Assembly: GCA_001898825.1 (NCBI GenBank)
Contig: MKVK01000014.1
Span: 434,001 to 498,000, forward strand
Length of the DNA stretch: 64,000 nt
Reading direction: 5' to 3'
Source of the DNA: Magnetospirillum sp. 64-120
GTDB taxonomy: Bacteria; Pseudomonadota; Alphaproteobacteria; Rhodospirillales; Magnetospirillaceae
Shown here: one piece after another, positions 44,736-53,481 of the stretch
Numbering within the stretch: the first letter of the stretch is position 1
Layout of the letters: each line of letters opens with the position of its first letter
Program-made: the position numbers and the translations under genes
Notes under the pieces: model-generated
Database searches by the model: none
Told to the model about the DNA's origin: nothing
Seen by the model: the letters and a program-made list of their open reading frames with translations, nothing else

Positions 44736-45523
44736 GCCAATCGATCAAGACGCTCGACCTCTTCGGTCGAGAGCTTGATGTGTTCAAGCGCTTCACGCGC
44801 CTTGGCGACGAACTCGCCGAAATTTCCGTCGAATTCGGCGTTCACCTCTGGAGCGGCAGCGCTGCCGTCAGCGGCAGGGGTATCCCCCAGGGCCGTGTTC
44901 AAGGCGGCTTCCATGGCGGCCAGACGGCGGCGAACCGGCGACAGGGCGACACTGGCGGCCAGGATGGTCAGCACGGCGAAGACCACGACGATGCCCGCCA
45001 TCTGCCCCGCCAAACGCCACAGGGCGCCGCCCAGTTCGCGTTCCACGTAACCGGCGGGATAGACCAGGACCACCGCCCCTTCCACCTTGCCCAGACTGTT
45101 GACCAAAGGCAGGCCGACGGCGTGGGAATCCTCGTCCATCAGGGCGAAGGGCTGCCCAGTGGGTTCGGCCAGCGGCTGCAGCCACTCGTCAGGGACCGAG
45201 GCGCCGATGCGGCCGCGATCGCTGTTGAACAGGATTTCTCCGCGGGAATCATAAATCTCGATGCCGACGATTTGTTCGTCACGGGTCTTTTCAAGCTCGA
45301 TCGCGTCTTGGACCTGCCGCAACTGGCGCAGGGCGAAACCAAGGTTCAAGCTGTCCTCGACCCGCTTCTTGATGGTGAAGGCGACAAAGCTGTAGCGCGA
45401 ACGCACCAGCGACGACACTTCATCCTCGAACCGGTAGAAGCCGAACAGGGCGGTCAACAGCATGGTGCTCGCCAAAATGGCGATCAGCGCGGCAGAGACC
45501 TTGCGTGAAAGCGACCACGACAT
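44732..45523 (-). CDS. Two-helix membrane sensor protein without output domain
   Basis: 263 residues: helix ~8-29, a periplasmic domain ~30-175 (IVGIEIYDSRGEILFNSDRGRIG, a Cache/PAS-like core), helix ~176-198, then ~65 cytosolic residues with a helical tail (FVAKAREALEHIKLSTEEVERLDRL). There is no kinase, GGDEF or MCP domain. The periplasmic part resembles that of the sensor-MFS fusion encoded next, with which it overlaps by 4 bp. It is the first gene of the operon; a partner subunit role is likely. Confidence 0.75.
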   Translation of the reverse strand: MSWSLSRKVSAALIAILASTMLLTALFGFYRFEDEVSSLVRSRYSFVAFTIKKRVEDSLNLGFALRQLRQVQDAIELEKTRDEQIVGIEIYDSRGEILFNSDRGRIGASVPDEWLQPLAEPTGQPFALMDEDSHAVGLPLVNSLGKVEGAVVLVYPAGYVERELGGALWRLAGQMAGIVVVFAVLTILAASVALSPVRRRLAAMEAALNTALGDTPAADGSAAAPEVNAEFDGNFGEFVAKAREALEHIKLSTEEVERLDRLA

Positions 45524-45727
45524 AAACTACCTCCGCCCCCGGCAAAAACCGGAAACCGAAACGGCGACCATGATACAGGACCCATCCCCGACCAACACCG
45601 CTTTCTCCCGCCCACGCAGCATTGCACACAACCGGTAACGGCCATGCGTCTTTATGGATTTATAGGCTATTTACATTGACCCGCCAAGGGCCGGATAATC
45701 AACACCCCCAAATAATCATTCAAAACC
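45524..45727. promoter_or_regulatory. Divergent region between sensor operon and murI
   Basis: 204 bp. The left ~60 bp is the leader of the minus-strand operon. A plus-strand promoter for murI is visible: TTTACA at 45670-45675, 18-bp spacer, GATAAT at 45694-45699, placing the transcript start about 22 bp before the murI ATG. No ribosome site is obvious in that short leader. Confidence 0.55.
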
Positions 45728-46624
45728 ATGCAATTGAGCGCATTGCAGACAGTTAACCGGGCACAAACTGTGGATAATCCAACGTCGAATACGGCGAATA
45801 CCTTACAACAAGACCTTCGCAACAGACCCATCGGGGTATTTGACTCCGGTGTGGGCGGATTGACCGTCGCTGCGGCGCTGCGCCGCACCATTCCGGCGGA
45901 AAACCTGCTTTACCTGGGGGATGTCGCCCGACTTCCCTATGGGACGAAGGCGCCGCAGACAATCATCCAATACGTGTTGCGGGCCGCTGATTTCTTTAGT
46001 CGAAAAAATATCAAGATGATGGTGTTGGCCTGCAACACCGCATCAGCCCATGCCGCCGACACGTTGGCGCAGCATTATCCGGACATGCTGGTGCTGGGCG
46101 TCATCGATTCAGGAGCGGAACAGGCGGCTCGCCTGTCCATCGGCGGCCGCATCGTCGTCGCCGCCACCGAAGGCACCTGCCGCTCGGGCGCCTTTGACCA
46201 CGCCATTCTGGGGCGTCGCCCCGAATGCCGCGTCACCCCGGTCCCCTGCCCGCTTTTCGTCGCCTTGGTGGAAGAAGGATTGGTGGAAGGCCCCATCGCC
46301 GAAGCCATGATCCGTCAATATCTGGCCGACAGCTTCAGCGGCCCCCAAGCCGCCGACTGCCTGGTGCTGGGCTGCACTCATTTCCCGCTGCTGGCCCCCA
46401 CCCTGCGCAAGGTGCTGGGCGAGCAGCTGACCTTGGTGGACTGCGCCCAGGCCGTCGCGGAAAAAGCCGCCACCATGCTGAAGGACGCCGACATGCTGGC
46501 CCAAGGCGGCGAAGGCGGCATCCGCCTTTACACCACCGACGCCCCCAAGCGTTTTTCCACCAGCGCCGGACAGTTCTTCCCGGCCCTGGGGGCCCAGCCC
46601 GATGTCGAGCTGATCGACCTGTAA
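45728..46624 (+). CDS. murI: Glutamate racemase
   Basis: 298 residues. The catalytic cysteines are in LACNTASAHAADTL and LGCTHFPLLAPTLRKV, and the N-terminal signature is RPIGVFDSGVGGLTVAAAL, with YLGDVARLPYGTK after it. It makes D-glutamate for peptidoglycan. ATG 45728 leaves about 32 residues before the conserved core, which is longer than usual; the GTG at 45770 is an alternative start, but neither has a clear ribosome site. Transcribed from its own promoter, divergent from the sensor operon. Confidence 0.95.
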   Translation: MQLSALQTVNRAQTVDNPTSNTANTLQQDLRNRPIGVFDSGVGGLTVAAALRRTIPAENLLYLGDVARLPYGTKAPQTIIQYVLRAADFFSRKNIKMMVLACNTASAHAADTLAQHYPDMLVLGVIDSGAEQAARLSIGGRIVVAATEGTCRSGAFDHAILGRRPECRVTPVPCPLFVALVEEGLVEGPIAEAMIRQYLADSFSGPQAADCLVLGCTHFPLLAPTLRKVLGEQLTLVDCAQAVAEKAATMLKDADMLAQGGEGGIRLYTTDAPKRFSTSAGQFFPALGAQPDVELIDL

Positions 46625-46699
46625 AGTTTCATCGCTTCGTCACTTGCCTGCCACGGATGCCGGCCTTAAGGCTGCGCCAAAGCTTCGCAAGGAGAAGAC

Positions 46700-47701
46700 A
46701 TGCGCATCGCCATCGTCACCGACGCCTGGCACCCCCAACGCAACGGGGTGGTCAGGGTGCTTGCCACCCTGGTCGAAACGTTGACGCGCATGGGGCATCA
46801 GATCTTGGTGGTCGAACCCAGCCAGTTCGCCACCATCCCCTGCCCGTCCTATCCCGAGATTCGCCTGTCGTTGCTGGCAGCCAAAAAGGTCGACCGCGCC
46901 CTGCGCCAATTCGCCCCCGACGCGATCCACCTGCCCACCGAAGGCCCGCTGGGCTGGACCGCCCGGCGCTGGTGCCTGAAGCACGCCTTCCCCTTCACCA
47001 CCGCCTATCACACCAAGTTCCCCCACTACGTGCGCGCCCGCACCGGGGTGCCGCTCTCTTGGCCCTATGCGCTGATGCGGCGCTTCCACGGGCCGTCCGC
47101 GGCGGTCATGTGCCCGTCCCCCTCGGTCCGCCGCGAGCTTGCCCAATGGGGCTTCGCCAACGCGGTGGAATGGAGCCATGGCGTCGACGCCGACACCTTC
47201 CACCCCCAAAGCAAGGACTTCGTCGACCTGCCCCGGCCACTGTTCATGTATGTGGGCCGGGTGGCGGTGGAAAAGAACCTGCCGGCCTTCCTGGAACTGG
47301 ACCTGCCCGGCTCGAAGATGGTGGTGGGCGACGGCCCGGCCCGCGCCGCCCTGATGAAGCGCTTTCCCCACACCCATTGGCGCATCGCCAACGGCGACCA
47401 GGAATTGTCCCGCTATTTTGCCGCCGCCGATTGCTTCGTTTTTCCGTCGCGAACCGACACGTTCGGCCTGGTGATGCTGGAAGCCCTGGCCAGCGGCGTG
47501 CCGGTGGCCGCCTTCCCCGTCCCCGGCCCCCAAGACGTGCTGGGCCAGTCCGCCGCCGGCGTCATGGACACCGATCTGCGCCACGCCGCTTTGACCGCTC
47601 TGGATATCCCGCCGGCCGTTTGTCGCGACTACGCCTTGGGTTTTTCCTGGGATAAAGTGGCCCAGCAATTTCTTGCACTGCTGCACCCCTTGTGCGCATA
47701 G
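46700..47701 (+). CDS. GT4-family glycosyltransferase
   Basis: 333 residues with the GT-B fold. The N-terminus reads MRIAIVTDAWHPQRNGVVRV, and the C-terminal nucleotide-sugar domain has YVGRVAVEKNLPAFLEL and the ExE-containing FPSRTDTFGLVMLEALASG. It resembles GDP-mannose-dependent mannosyltransferases and sulfoquinovosyl/diacylglycerol glycosyltransferases. The acceptor cannot be told, but a membrane glycolipid is plausible. Good ribosome site (AAGGAGAAG). Single gene after murI. Confidence 0.88.
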   Translation: MRIAIVTDAWHPQRNGVVRVLATLVETLTRMGHQILVVEPSQFATIPCPSYPEIRLSLLAAKKVDRALRQFAPDAIHLPTEGPLGWTARRWCLKHAFPFTTAYHTKFPHYVRARTGVPLSWPYALMRRFHGPSAAVMCPSPSVRRELAQWGFANAVEWSHGVDADTFHPQSKDFVDLPRPLFMYVGRVAVEKNLPAFLELDLPGSKMVVGDGPARAALMKRFPHTHWRIANGDQELSRYFAAADCFVFPSRTDTFGLVMLEALASGVPVAAFPVPGPQDVLGQSAAGVMDTDLRHAALTALDIPPAVCRDYALGFSWDKVAQQFLALLHPLCA

Positions 47702-47808
47702 CGGATTTCTTGGTTTTTCAGGCGAATTCCCTTCTCGGAAATGTTGCCTTTTAGGCGGGGCTCGGCCAAACTGTCGCCGCATTTCACCAACCATCCTGCG
47801 AGGCCCGA

Positions 47809-48405
47809 GTGAACCGAAAGACCAAGTGCGTCGTCGCCGCCTTTCTTTCCGTCGCCATCGCCGGCCCGGCTTTTGCCCGGCCCCAGTGCTACAGCACCCA
47901 GGATGTTCGGGCCATGCAGGTCCGCCAGCTGCACTACGAGCTGATGGTCGCCGCCTTGAAATGCCAAGGCGGCGAAGTTGATTTCCGCGACAAATGGTCC
48001 AATTGGGTCGGCCGCTTCGGCACCGCCATGAACAGCAACGCCAACCATCTGCGCGGTATGTTCGCCCGTTTGGGCAAGGGCCAGGCCGGCATGGACCGCT
48101 ATGTGACGCAATTGTCCAACGACGCGTCCATGCGGGCCCAGCATGTGGAAGATTACTGCGGGACCCAGGCCAAGCTGTTCGACACGGTCCTGGCCCTGTC
48201 GCCCAGCGAAATGGAAAGCTGGGCCGCCACTTCCATCGAAAAGCCCATGCCCGCCACCGCCAATTGCGCCGCCACCCCCCAGGCCGCGCCGGTCAAGCAG
48301 GCTTCGGCCAGTGAACCGGCCGGCAAGGTGAAGGCCAAGCCCAAGGCGGAAAAGGCCAAGGCGGAAAAATCCAAGACCACCCGGAACGACGGGGTCAAGG
48401 GCTAA
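47809..48405 (+). CDS. Secreted protein with lysine/alanine-rich tail, unknown function
   Basis: GTG start with CGAGG upstream. The 198 residues begin with a Sec signal peptide (cleavage near GPAFARPQ). The mature domain contains four cysteines (CYSTQ, KCQGG, DYCGTQ, ANCAAT) that may form disulphides in the periplasm, and is mostly helical. The last ~40 residues are Lys/Ala/Glu-rich (KAEKAKAEKSKTT) and probably disordered. The next gene starts 8 bp after its stop. I do not recognise the family. Confidence 0.7.
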   Translation: MNRKTKCVVAAFLSVAIAGPAFARPQCYSTQDVRAMQVRQLHYELMVAALKCQGGEVDFRDKWSNWVGRFGTAMNSNANHLRGMFARLGKGQAGMDRYVTQLSNDASMRAQHVEDYCGTQAKLFDTVLALSPSEMESWAATSIEKPMPATANCAATPQAAPVKQASASEPAGKVKAKPKAEKAKAEKSKTTRNDGVKG

Positions 48406-48413
48406 GCCGGCCG

Positions 48414-49004
48414 GTGCCGCCAGCCCGCTTTTGCTTCATCGGCGATTCCTTCGTCCAAGGCTGCGGCGACCCCGCCATGCTGGGATGGGTGGGGCGCATC
48501 TGCGCCGACAAAGCCGCCCAGGGCCACGACATCACCGTCTATAATTTGGGAATTCGCGGCCAGACCAGCGCTGAAATCGCCCGACGCTGGCCCGCCGAGG
48601 CCAGACCTCGCCTAGCGTCGCTGCCCTTTTCCCAACGGCGGCTGGTGTTCTCCTTCGGCGCCAACGACGCCGCCCAGAACCGCCCGCCGGAAGAAACCCG
48701 GACCAGCACCGAAGCCATCCTGGACCACGCCCAATCCGTGGCACCGACACTGCTGATCGGCCCCGCTCCCATTGCCGACACTCCGTCAGCGGAAAGCCAT
48801 CTGCGACATCTGACGGAAATGATGGCGGAAGTCAGCCGGAACAAGGGTGTCCCTTTCCTGCCCATCCTGTCCCCATTGCAGCGGGATAGCGCCTGGATCA
48901 GCGAAGCCCTGGCCAATGACGGCGCCCATCCCGGGGCCGGCGGATACGCCGCCTTGGCCAGGCTGATCGGCAACTGGCAACCCTGGCAAGACTGGTTTTC
49001 CTAA
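48414..49004 (+). CDS. SGNH/GDSL-family hydrolase
   Basis: 196 residues. Block I has the nucleophile in FIGDSFVQGCG, block II a glycine in YNLGIRGQTS, block III the asparagine in FSFGANDAA and block V the Asp-His pair in NDGAHPGAGGYAAL. All four catalytic blocks of SGNH esterases are present. There is no signal peptide, so it acts in the cytosol. Start GTG 48414. Likely cotranscribed with the secreted protein before it and ended by a bidirectional terminator shared with the OmpA-type gene. Confidence 0.9.
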   Translation: MPPARFCFIGDSFVQGCGDPAMLGWVGRICADKAAQGHDITVYNLGIRGQTSAEIARRWPAEARPRLASLPFSQRRLVFSFGANDAAQNRPPEETRTSTEAILDHAQSVAPTLLIGPAPIADTPSAESHLRHLTEMMAEVSRNKGVPFLPILSPLQRDSAWISEALANDGAHPGAGGYAALARLIGNWQPWQDWFS

Positions 49005-49017
49005 GCCTCCGCACAAA

Positions 49018-49053
49018 CAAAAACCCCCGGCCTTGCGGCCGGGGGTTTTCTTT
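49018..49053. terminator. Bidirectional terminator
   Basis: The stem AAAACCCCCGGCC / GGCCGGGGGTTTT around a TTGC loop has T-runs on both strands. It separates the SGNH hydrolase and the convergent OmpA-type gene. Confidence 0.92.
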
Positions 49054-49065
49054 CGTCTGCGCCGA

Positions 49066-50028
49066 TTAGGGCAGGACGATCTCGACACGACGGTTCTGCG
49101 GCTCGCGCACACCATCGGGGGTCTGCACCAGCGGAGCGGTCTCGCCCTTGCCGACCACCGAGATCTGGTCGGCGGGGATGCCCTGCTTGACCATGGCGGC
49201 CTTGACGGCGTTGGCGCGCTTCAGCGACAGAGCCATGTTGTACTTGTCCGGGCCCGAACGGTCGGCGTGACCGGTCAGATCGACACGGGTGGAACCACCC
49301 TTCTTGGCGGTGTCGACGGCCTGGGTGATGATCTTGGCGGCTTCCGGAGTGATGTCCGACTTGTTGAAGTCGAAGAACACGATGAAGTTCTTCAGCGGGG
49401 CCGGAGCCGGCTTGGCGACCGGGGCCGGAGCCGGGGCAGCGACCGGAGCCGGGGCCGGGGCCGGGGCAGCGACCGGAGCCGGAGCGCCGAACTTGTAGGT
49501 GAAGCCGGCCAGGATCGAGTGGTTGCGGTAATCGCTGTCACCCGAATTGGCGGTGCCAACATCGGCGTCCAGGGTGGCGAAATAGCGATACTGCGCCTTC
49601 AAAGCCCAGTTGCTGTCGATGTCGTAACCGACGCCGGCGATGCCCTGATAGGCGAAGGAGTTGTCGGAGTTGCGGGCGTTGTTGCCAGCGAAATCGCCAT
49701 CCAGCCAAGCCCAACCGATACCGGCGCCCACGAAGGGATGCCACTTGCTGTTCGGCATGAAGTCGTAGATGCCGTTGATCATGGTGCTGACCGAGTCGAT
49801 CGAGTCATTGGCACGATAGCCGACTTCGAATTCCACCTTCGGCGCGCCGAAGCTGTAACCGACCTGACCCAGGCCGACCCAACCCCAATCGGAATCGGCG
49901 CCGGTCGAGGAACCGGGGTCTTGCATGTAGTTGGCACCACCGTCCAGACCCACGTACCACTGGGCGTTGGCGGCGACGGGCAGGGCGGCGAGGACGCCGG
50001 CGACCAGCAGAGACTTCATGGCGCGCAT
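49066..50028 (-). CDS. OmpA-family outer membrane protein
   Basis: 320 residues: Sec signal peptide (cleavage near AANAQWYVG), an eight-stranded barrel domain of ~170 residues with alternating aromatic strands, an Ala/Pro linker built of PAPAP/VAAP repeats (~183-212), and a C-terminal OmpA-like peptidoglycan-binding domain (FFDFNKSDITPEA, LTGHADRSGPDKYNMALSLKRA, NRRVEIVLP). It tethers the outer membrane to peptidoglycan. The ribosome site AAGGAA suits the start at 50028; an ATG three codons on is an alternative. The linker DNA is a short GC-rich tandem repeat (around 49384-49480). Confidence 0.94.
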   Translation of the reverse strand: MRAMKSLLVAGVLAALPVAANAQWYVGLDGGANYMQDPGSSTGADSDWGWVGLGQVGYSFGAPKVEFEVGYRANDSIDSVSTMINGIYDFMPNSKWHPFVGAGIGWAWLDGDFAGNNARNSDNSFAYQGIAGVGYDIDSNWALKAQYRYFATLDADVGTANSGDSDYRNHSILAGFTYKFGAPAPVAAPAPAPAPVAAPAPAPVAKPAPAPLKNFIVFFDFNKSDITPEAAKIITQAVDTAKKGGSTRVDLTGHADRSGPDKYNMALSLKRANAVKAAMVKQGIPADQISVVGKGETAPLVQTPDGVREPQNRRVEIVLP

Positions 50029-50132
50029 GGAATTGGATTCCTTTTGGTGTGACGCGTGTGAAAACGATTAGCCCGTTTTCTACCTCAGACGACTAACAGG
50101 GGCAAGAGGCGCTTTGGAAAGCATTCAATGTT

Positions 50133-50975
50133 TCACGGCACCGTGGCATTTTCGTCACGCTGTCCATCGGTAGGGGGCGCCGTCACCGCCTCGGCCTGAC
50201 GCTTCAATCGGCGGAAAGCCCGGACACTGAAGGGGATCATCCCCAAATAGGCGAATCCCACGACCACCAGGGTCAGCCAAGGCTCGGTCACCAGGAACGC
50301 CGCCAGCACACCGACGATCAAGAGGACAGGCAAGACCCAGGCATTGGGAATGCGGACCTTCTTGAACGAAAAGGTCGGGATGGTGCTGACCATCAGGAAG
50401 GCCACGCCGGCCAGGAAGACCGACACCACCACCGGCTGGGCGAAGAATTCCTCGCCGAACTCGAAGCTGGCGACCATGGGCAACAGCACCACGCCGGCCG
50501 CCGCCGGGGCGGGAATGCCGGTGAAGAAGTTGTAGGCGTAAGGCGGCAGGTCGGCATTGCCCAGCATGGTGTTGAACCGGGCCAACCGCAGGGCGCAGCA
50601 CACCGCGAACAGCAACACCATGGCCCAGCCGAAGCCGCCGGCGCCCTGCATGGTCCAGAAATACAGCATCATCGCCGGCGCGACGCCGAAGCTGACGAAA
50701 TCGGACAGGGAATCCAGCTCGGCACCGAATTTCGACGTGCCTTGCAGCAGCCGCGCCACCCGCCCGTCCAGCCCGTCCAGGATGGCGGCCAGGACGATGG
50801 CCACCACCGCGTGCTGCCACTTCCCATGCAGGGCGAACCGGATCGAGGTCAAGCCGGCGCACAACGCCAACACGGTCAGGATGTTGGGGATCAGCGTGTT
50901 GATGGACAATCCCGGCAATTTCGGCGGGCGGATCAACCGCCGCCGGCCATGACCTTGGGGGCGTTGGCGGAACAT
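50133..50975 (-). CDS. pssA: CDP-diacylglycerol-serine O-phosphatidyltransferase (phosphatidylserine synthase)
   Basis: The frame runs upstream into psd, but ATG 50975, one base after the psd stop, gives 280 residues. The CDP-alcohol phosphotransferase motif is intact: DGLDGRVARLLQGTSKFGAELDS (D-G-x2-A-R-x8-G-x3-D-x3-D type), followed by several membrane helices. It makes phosphatidylserine in the inner membrane, the substrate of the decarboxylase encoded just before it. Confidence 0.94.
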   Translation of the reverse strand: MFRQRPQGHGRRRLIRPPKLPGLSINTLIPNILTVLALCAGLTSIRFALHGKWQHAVVAIVLAAILDGLDGRVARLLQGTSKFGAELDSLSDFVSFGVAPAMMLYFWTMQGAGGFGWAMVLLFAVCCALRLARFNTMLGNADLPPYAYNFFTGIPAPAAAGVVLLPMVASFEFGEEFFAQPVVVSVFLAGVAFLMVSTIPTFSFKKVRIPNAWVLPVLLIVGVLAAFLVTEPWLTLVVVGFAYLGMIPFSVRAFRRLKRQAEAVTAPPTDGQRDENATVP

Positions 50976-50976
50976 G

Positions 50977-51663
50977 TCAGCGAACCTCGCCCAGACGGAC
51001 CGCTTCGTCCGACTGCAGGTCGGCCAGCACGGTTTCGCCGGCGATGCAACGCTGGCCCAGGGCGACCTTGGGCTGCACGCCTTCCGGCAGATAGACGTCA
51101 ACGCGCGAGCCGAAGCGGATCAAGCCGAAGCGTTCGCCGGTGCGCACACTTTGGCCTTCCACCAGATCGCACTTGATGCGGCGCGCCACCAGACCGGCGA
51201 TCTGGACGAAGCCGATGGACCGGCCGTCTTCCAGTTCCAACGCCACCGCCATGCGTTCGTTTTCCTCGCTGGCCTTGTCCAGCGCGGCGTTGACGAACTT
51301 GCCGGCGTGATAGGCCAGCTTGGTCACCCGCCCCGCCAACGGGATACGGTTGATGTGGACGTCGAACACGCTCATGAACACGCAGACCCGCGGACGCGGC
51401 GCGTCGCCCAGCCCCAATTCGGCCGGCGGCACCGCGTCGCCCATCAGACAGACGACGCCGTCGGCGGGGCTGATGACCAGCCCGTCGCGGGTGGGGGTGA
51501 CGCGGTCGGGATTGCGGAAGAAATAGGCGCACCACAAGGTGGCCACCAGGCCCAACCAGCCCAGGGGTGCCCACAGCCAGCCCAGCAGCAGGGCGCCAAG
51601 GGCGAACAGCGCGATGAACGGCCAGCCTTCGCGGTGGATAGGAACCATGATGTAGCTGGACAT
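50977..51663 (-). CDS. psd: Phosphatidylserine decarboxylase (short proteobacterial type)
   Basis: The small form of the enzyme, ~228 residues. N-terminal hydrophobic segments ([16 protein letters not shown]) anchor it, [14 protein letters not shown] is the conserved core, and self-cleavage to the pyruvoyl enzyme should occur at Gly-Ser in [14 protein letters not shown]. The frame extends to a TTG at 51690; ATG 51663 is preferred because it gives the usual short N-terminus before [10 protein letters not shown], though ATG 51648 is also possible. It converts phosphatidylserine to phosphatidylethanolamine and is coupled to pssA by a one-base gap. Confidence 0.93.
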   Translation of the reverse strand: MSSYIMVPIHREGWPFIALFALGALLLGWLWAPLGWLGLVATLWCAYFFRNPDRVTPTRDGLVISPADGVVCLMGDAVPPAELGLGDAPRPRVCVFMSVFDVHINRIPLAGRVTKLAYHAGKFVNAALDKASEENERMAVALELEDGRSIGFVQIAGLVARRIKCDLVEGQSVRTGERFGLIRFGSRVDVYLPEGVQPKVALGQRCIAGETVLADLQSDEAVRLGEVR

Positions 51664-51826
51664 GGACAGATTGGGCGCGTGCAAGATCAACCTCGTTCAA
51701 TGATGGCGGCGCATTGTAGACGCGCAACGCGCCGCCGTTAATGCCTTAAATCCCCACCGATGCCGGTTTTATCCCCCGCCGGGACGTGCTAGGTTCGAGC
51801 CACTCCGTGAAACAACGCCCGAACCC

Positions 51827-52345
51827 ATGTCCAAACCGTCTTCGCCCCCCAAGCATGTGATCGTCGGCGGCTTTTGCCTGCCGCTGGACATCGAGTCCCT
51901 GGAAGCCTTGCCGGTCGATCCCGGCGGCGTGTTTCAGTTCGACTTCACCTTCCACAATGTCCGCTTCGCCATCCGCTATGAAGAAGGGCACGAACACGGA
52001 AGCTTACGGATCGTCGGCGACGTGGGACCGATGCCGTTTTCGGCGGAATCGCCGGTGGCGCGCGCCGGCCTGGACCAGATCTTCCGGGCAGCCAATTCAG
52101 TGGTCAAGGCCCAGTTCAAGGTGACCCAAGGCCGCATCGCCCTGGGCACGGAACTGGCCATCGACCGGCCGGTGACCGCCACCAAGCTGATCGCCACCGT
52201 CGCCGCCACCCTGATCCCCTGCACCCCTTACCTGGACCTGATCGCCACCTACATCCGCCCGCCCATGGCCCCCGCCAAGCGCGGCGAGCCGGCGCTGCGC
52301 CCGGAATGGCGGCGCAAGGCGCTGCCCAAGCCAGCCAGAAGATAA
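51827..52345 (+). CDS. Hypothetical protein, 172 residues
   Basis: No signal peptide and no motif I can name. The N-terminal half has alternating beta-like segments (GVFQFDFTFHNVRFAIRYEEG, SLRIVGDVGPMPFS), then helical stretches and VTATKLIATVAATLIPCTPY. The basic C-terminus ends RKALPKPARR. Codon use is like its neighbours, and it ends in a bidirectional terminator, so it is probably a real, taxon-restricted gene. Divergent from psd. Confidence 0.65.
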   Translation: MSKPSSPPKHVIVGGFCLPLDIESLEALPVDPGGVFQFDFTFHNVRFAIRYEEGHEHGSLRIVGDVGPMPFSAESPVARAGLDQIFRAANSVVKAQFKVTQGRIALGTELAIDRPVTATKLIATVAATLIPCTPYLDLIATYIRPPMAPAKRGEPALRPEWRRKALPKPARR

Positions 52346-52380
52346 AAAACCGCCGCCTGTTCCCAAGCGGCGGTTTTTTC
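52344..52380. terminator. Bidirectional terminator
   Basis: AAAAAACCGCCGC and GCGGCGGTTTTTT pair around CTGTTCCCAA. It lies between the hypothetical gene and the convergent LysM gene and has T-runs on both strands. Confidence 0.92.
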
Positions 52381-52396
52381 AGTTCTCGATCCGAGC

Positions 52397-53428
52397 TTAG
52401 CGCTTGGGAATCTGGAACACCTGACCGGGATAGATCAGGTCGGGATCGCGGATGTGATCCTTGTTCGCCTGGAAAATGACCGTGTAGGCCTCGCCCGAGC
52501 CATAGATGCGCCGGGCGATGCGCCACAGCGAATTGCCCGCCGACACCACCACCGCCGTTTCGGTGCCGGCATGCAGGGTGCCCTGCGCCGCCACCGGCAT
52601 TTCCACCCGGGCCAGGACCTTGCCCTTGGCGTCAACCAGATCGGCGCGCACGGTCAGCGACTTGGCCGCCGGCATCTTGGTGGTCAGCTTCCAGTTGCCG
52701 TCGGCGTCCACGGTGGCGGGACCGACGAAGACATTGTCCAGATAGACGTGCACCTTGCCGCCCTGCGGCCCACGGCCGCCGATGAACAGCTTGCCCTTGT
52801 CGTCCACCTCGACGATGTCCACCGAAATGCCGCCTTCGCCCAAAGGCGGGCCGATCAGCAGCTTGGCGCCGCCGCCGGGCAACGGCTTGAAGGCCAGGAT
52901 TTGCTGGTTGGGCTTGTCCGGCACCACCAACACCACCGGCGCCCCGGACTCCACCACGGTGCCATCGGGATTATAAGCGCGCAGCGTCAGGTTGCGGGCC
53001 CCGGCCGGCATGGGATTGGACGGCACGAACACCCATTCGCCACGACCGTCGGCGATGGTGCGGCCGATTTCCTTGCCGCCGTCCAGGATGACCACTTCGG
53101 CCTTGGGCATGGCGCGGCCCGCCAGCACGGCGTCGCCGCGTTCCCCGATGCGCACCACGTCGAAGCTGGGCTCTCCCGCGCCGGGTGTCGCCGTCGATTC
53201 CGTCACGCTTCCGGGCGCTGGAACGGAAACCACCGCCTTGGATTCGTCTTCCTTGCCCAGGGTCAGAGCAAGCACGATGGCCAACACCGCAGCGGCGAGA
53301 CCGATCAGGGAAATGAGTACGGGTCGATTCAAGGGAAGGTCCGCCAGCTTGGCTGAAAACTGCCCGAAGCCTACCGCCTTGCGGCCTTCGGAGCAAGCGC
53401 AGCATGGAACCTCTGCGCCAGCGGCCAT
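52397..53428 (-). CDS. Membrane-anchored LysM-domain protein
   Basis: About 343 residues. One membrane helix near the N-terminus (VLISLIGLAAAVLAIVLAL), then a Ser/Pro/Glu-rich stretch, a region with Ig-like beta repeats (VLAGRAMPKAEVVILDGGKEIG, VHVYLDNVFVGPATVDADG), and a C-terminal LysM domain (SAGNSLWRIARRIYGSG...IYPGQVFQIPKR). It should bind peptidoglycan from the inner membrane. The start is uncertain: ATG 53428 is chosen over a TTG at 53464, but neither has a good ribosome site. Divergent from the cytochrome b561 gene. Confidence 0.82.
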   Translation of the reverse strand: MAAGAEVPCCACSEGRKAVGFGQFSAKLADLPLNRPVLISLIGLAAAVLAIVLALTLGKEDESKAVVSVPAPGSVTESTATPGAGEPSFDVVRIGERGDAVLAGRAMPKAEVVILDGGKEIGRTIADGRGEWVFVPSNPMPAGARNLTLRAYNPDGTVVESGAPVVLVVPDKPNQQILAFKPLPGGGAKLLIGPPLGEGGISVDIVEVDDKGKLFIGGRGPQGGKVHVYLDNVFVGPATVDADGNWKLTTKMPAAKSLTVRADLVDAKGKVLARVEMPVAAQGTLHAGTETAVVVSAGNSLWRIARRIYGSGEAYTVIFQANKDHIRDPDLIYPGQVFQIPKR

Positions 53429-53481
53429 TGACCGTACGCAATTGGCGCGGGAAAATCGCCCCAATCTTGGAGGAAAACATC

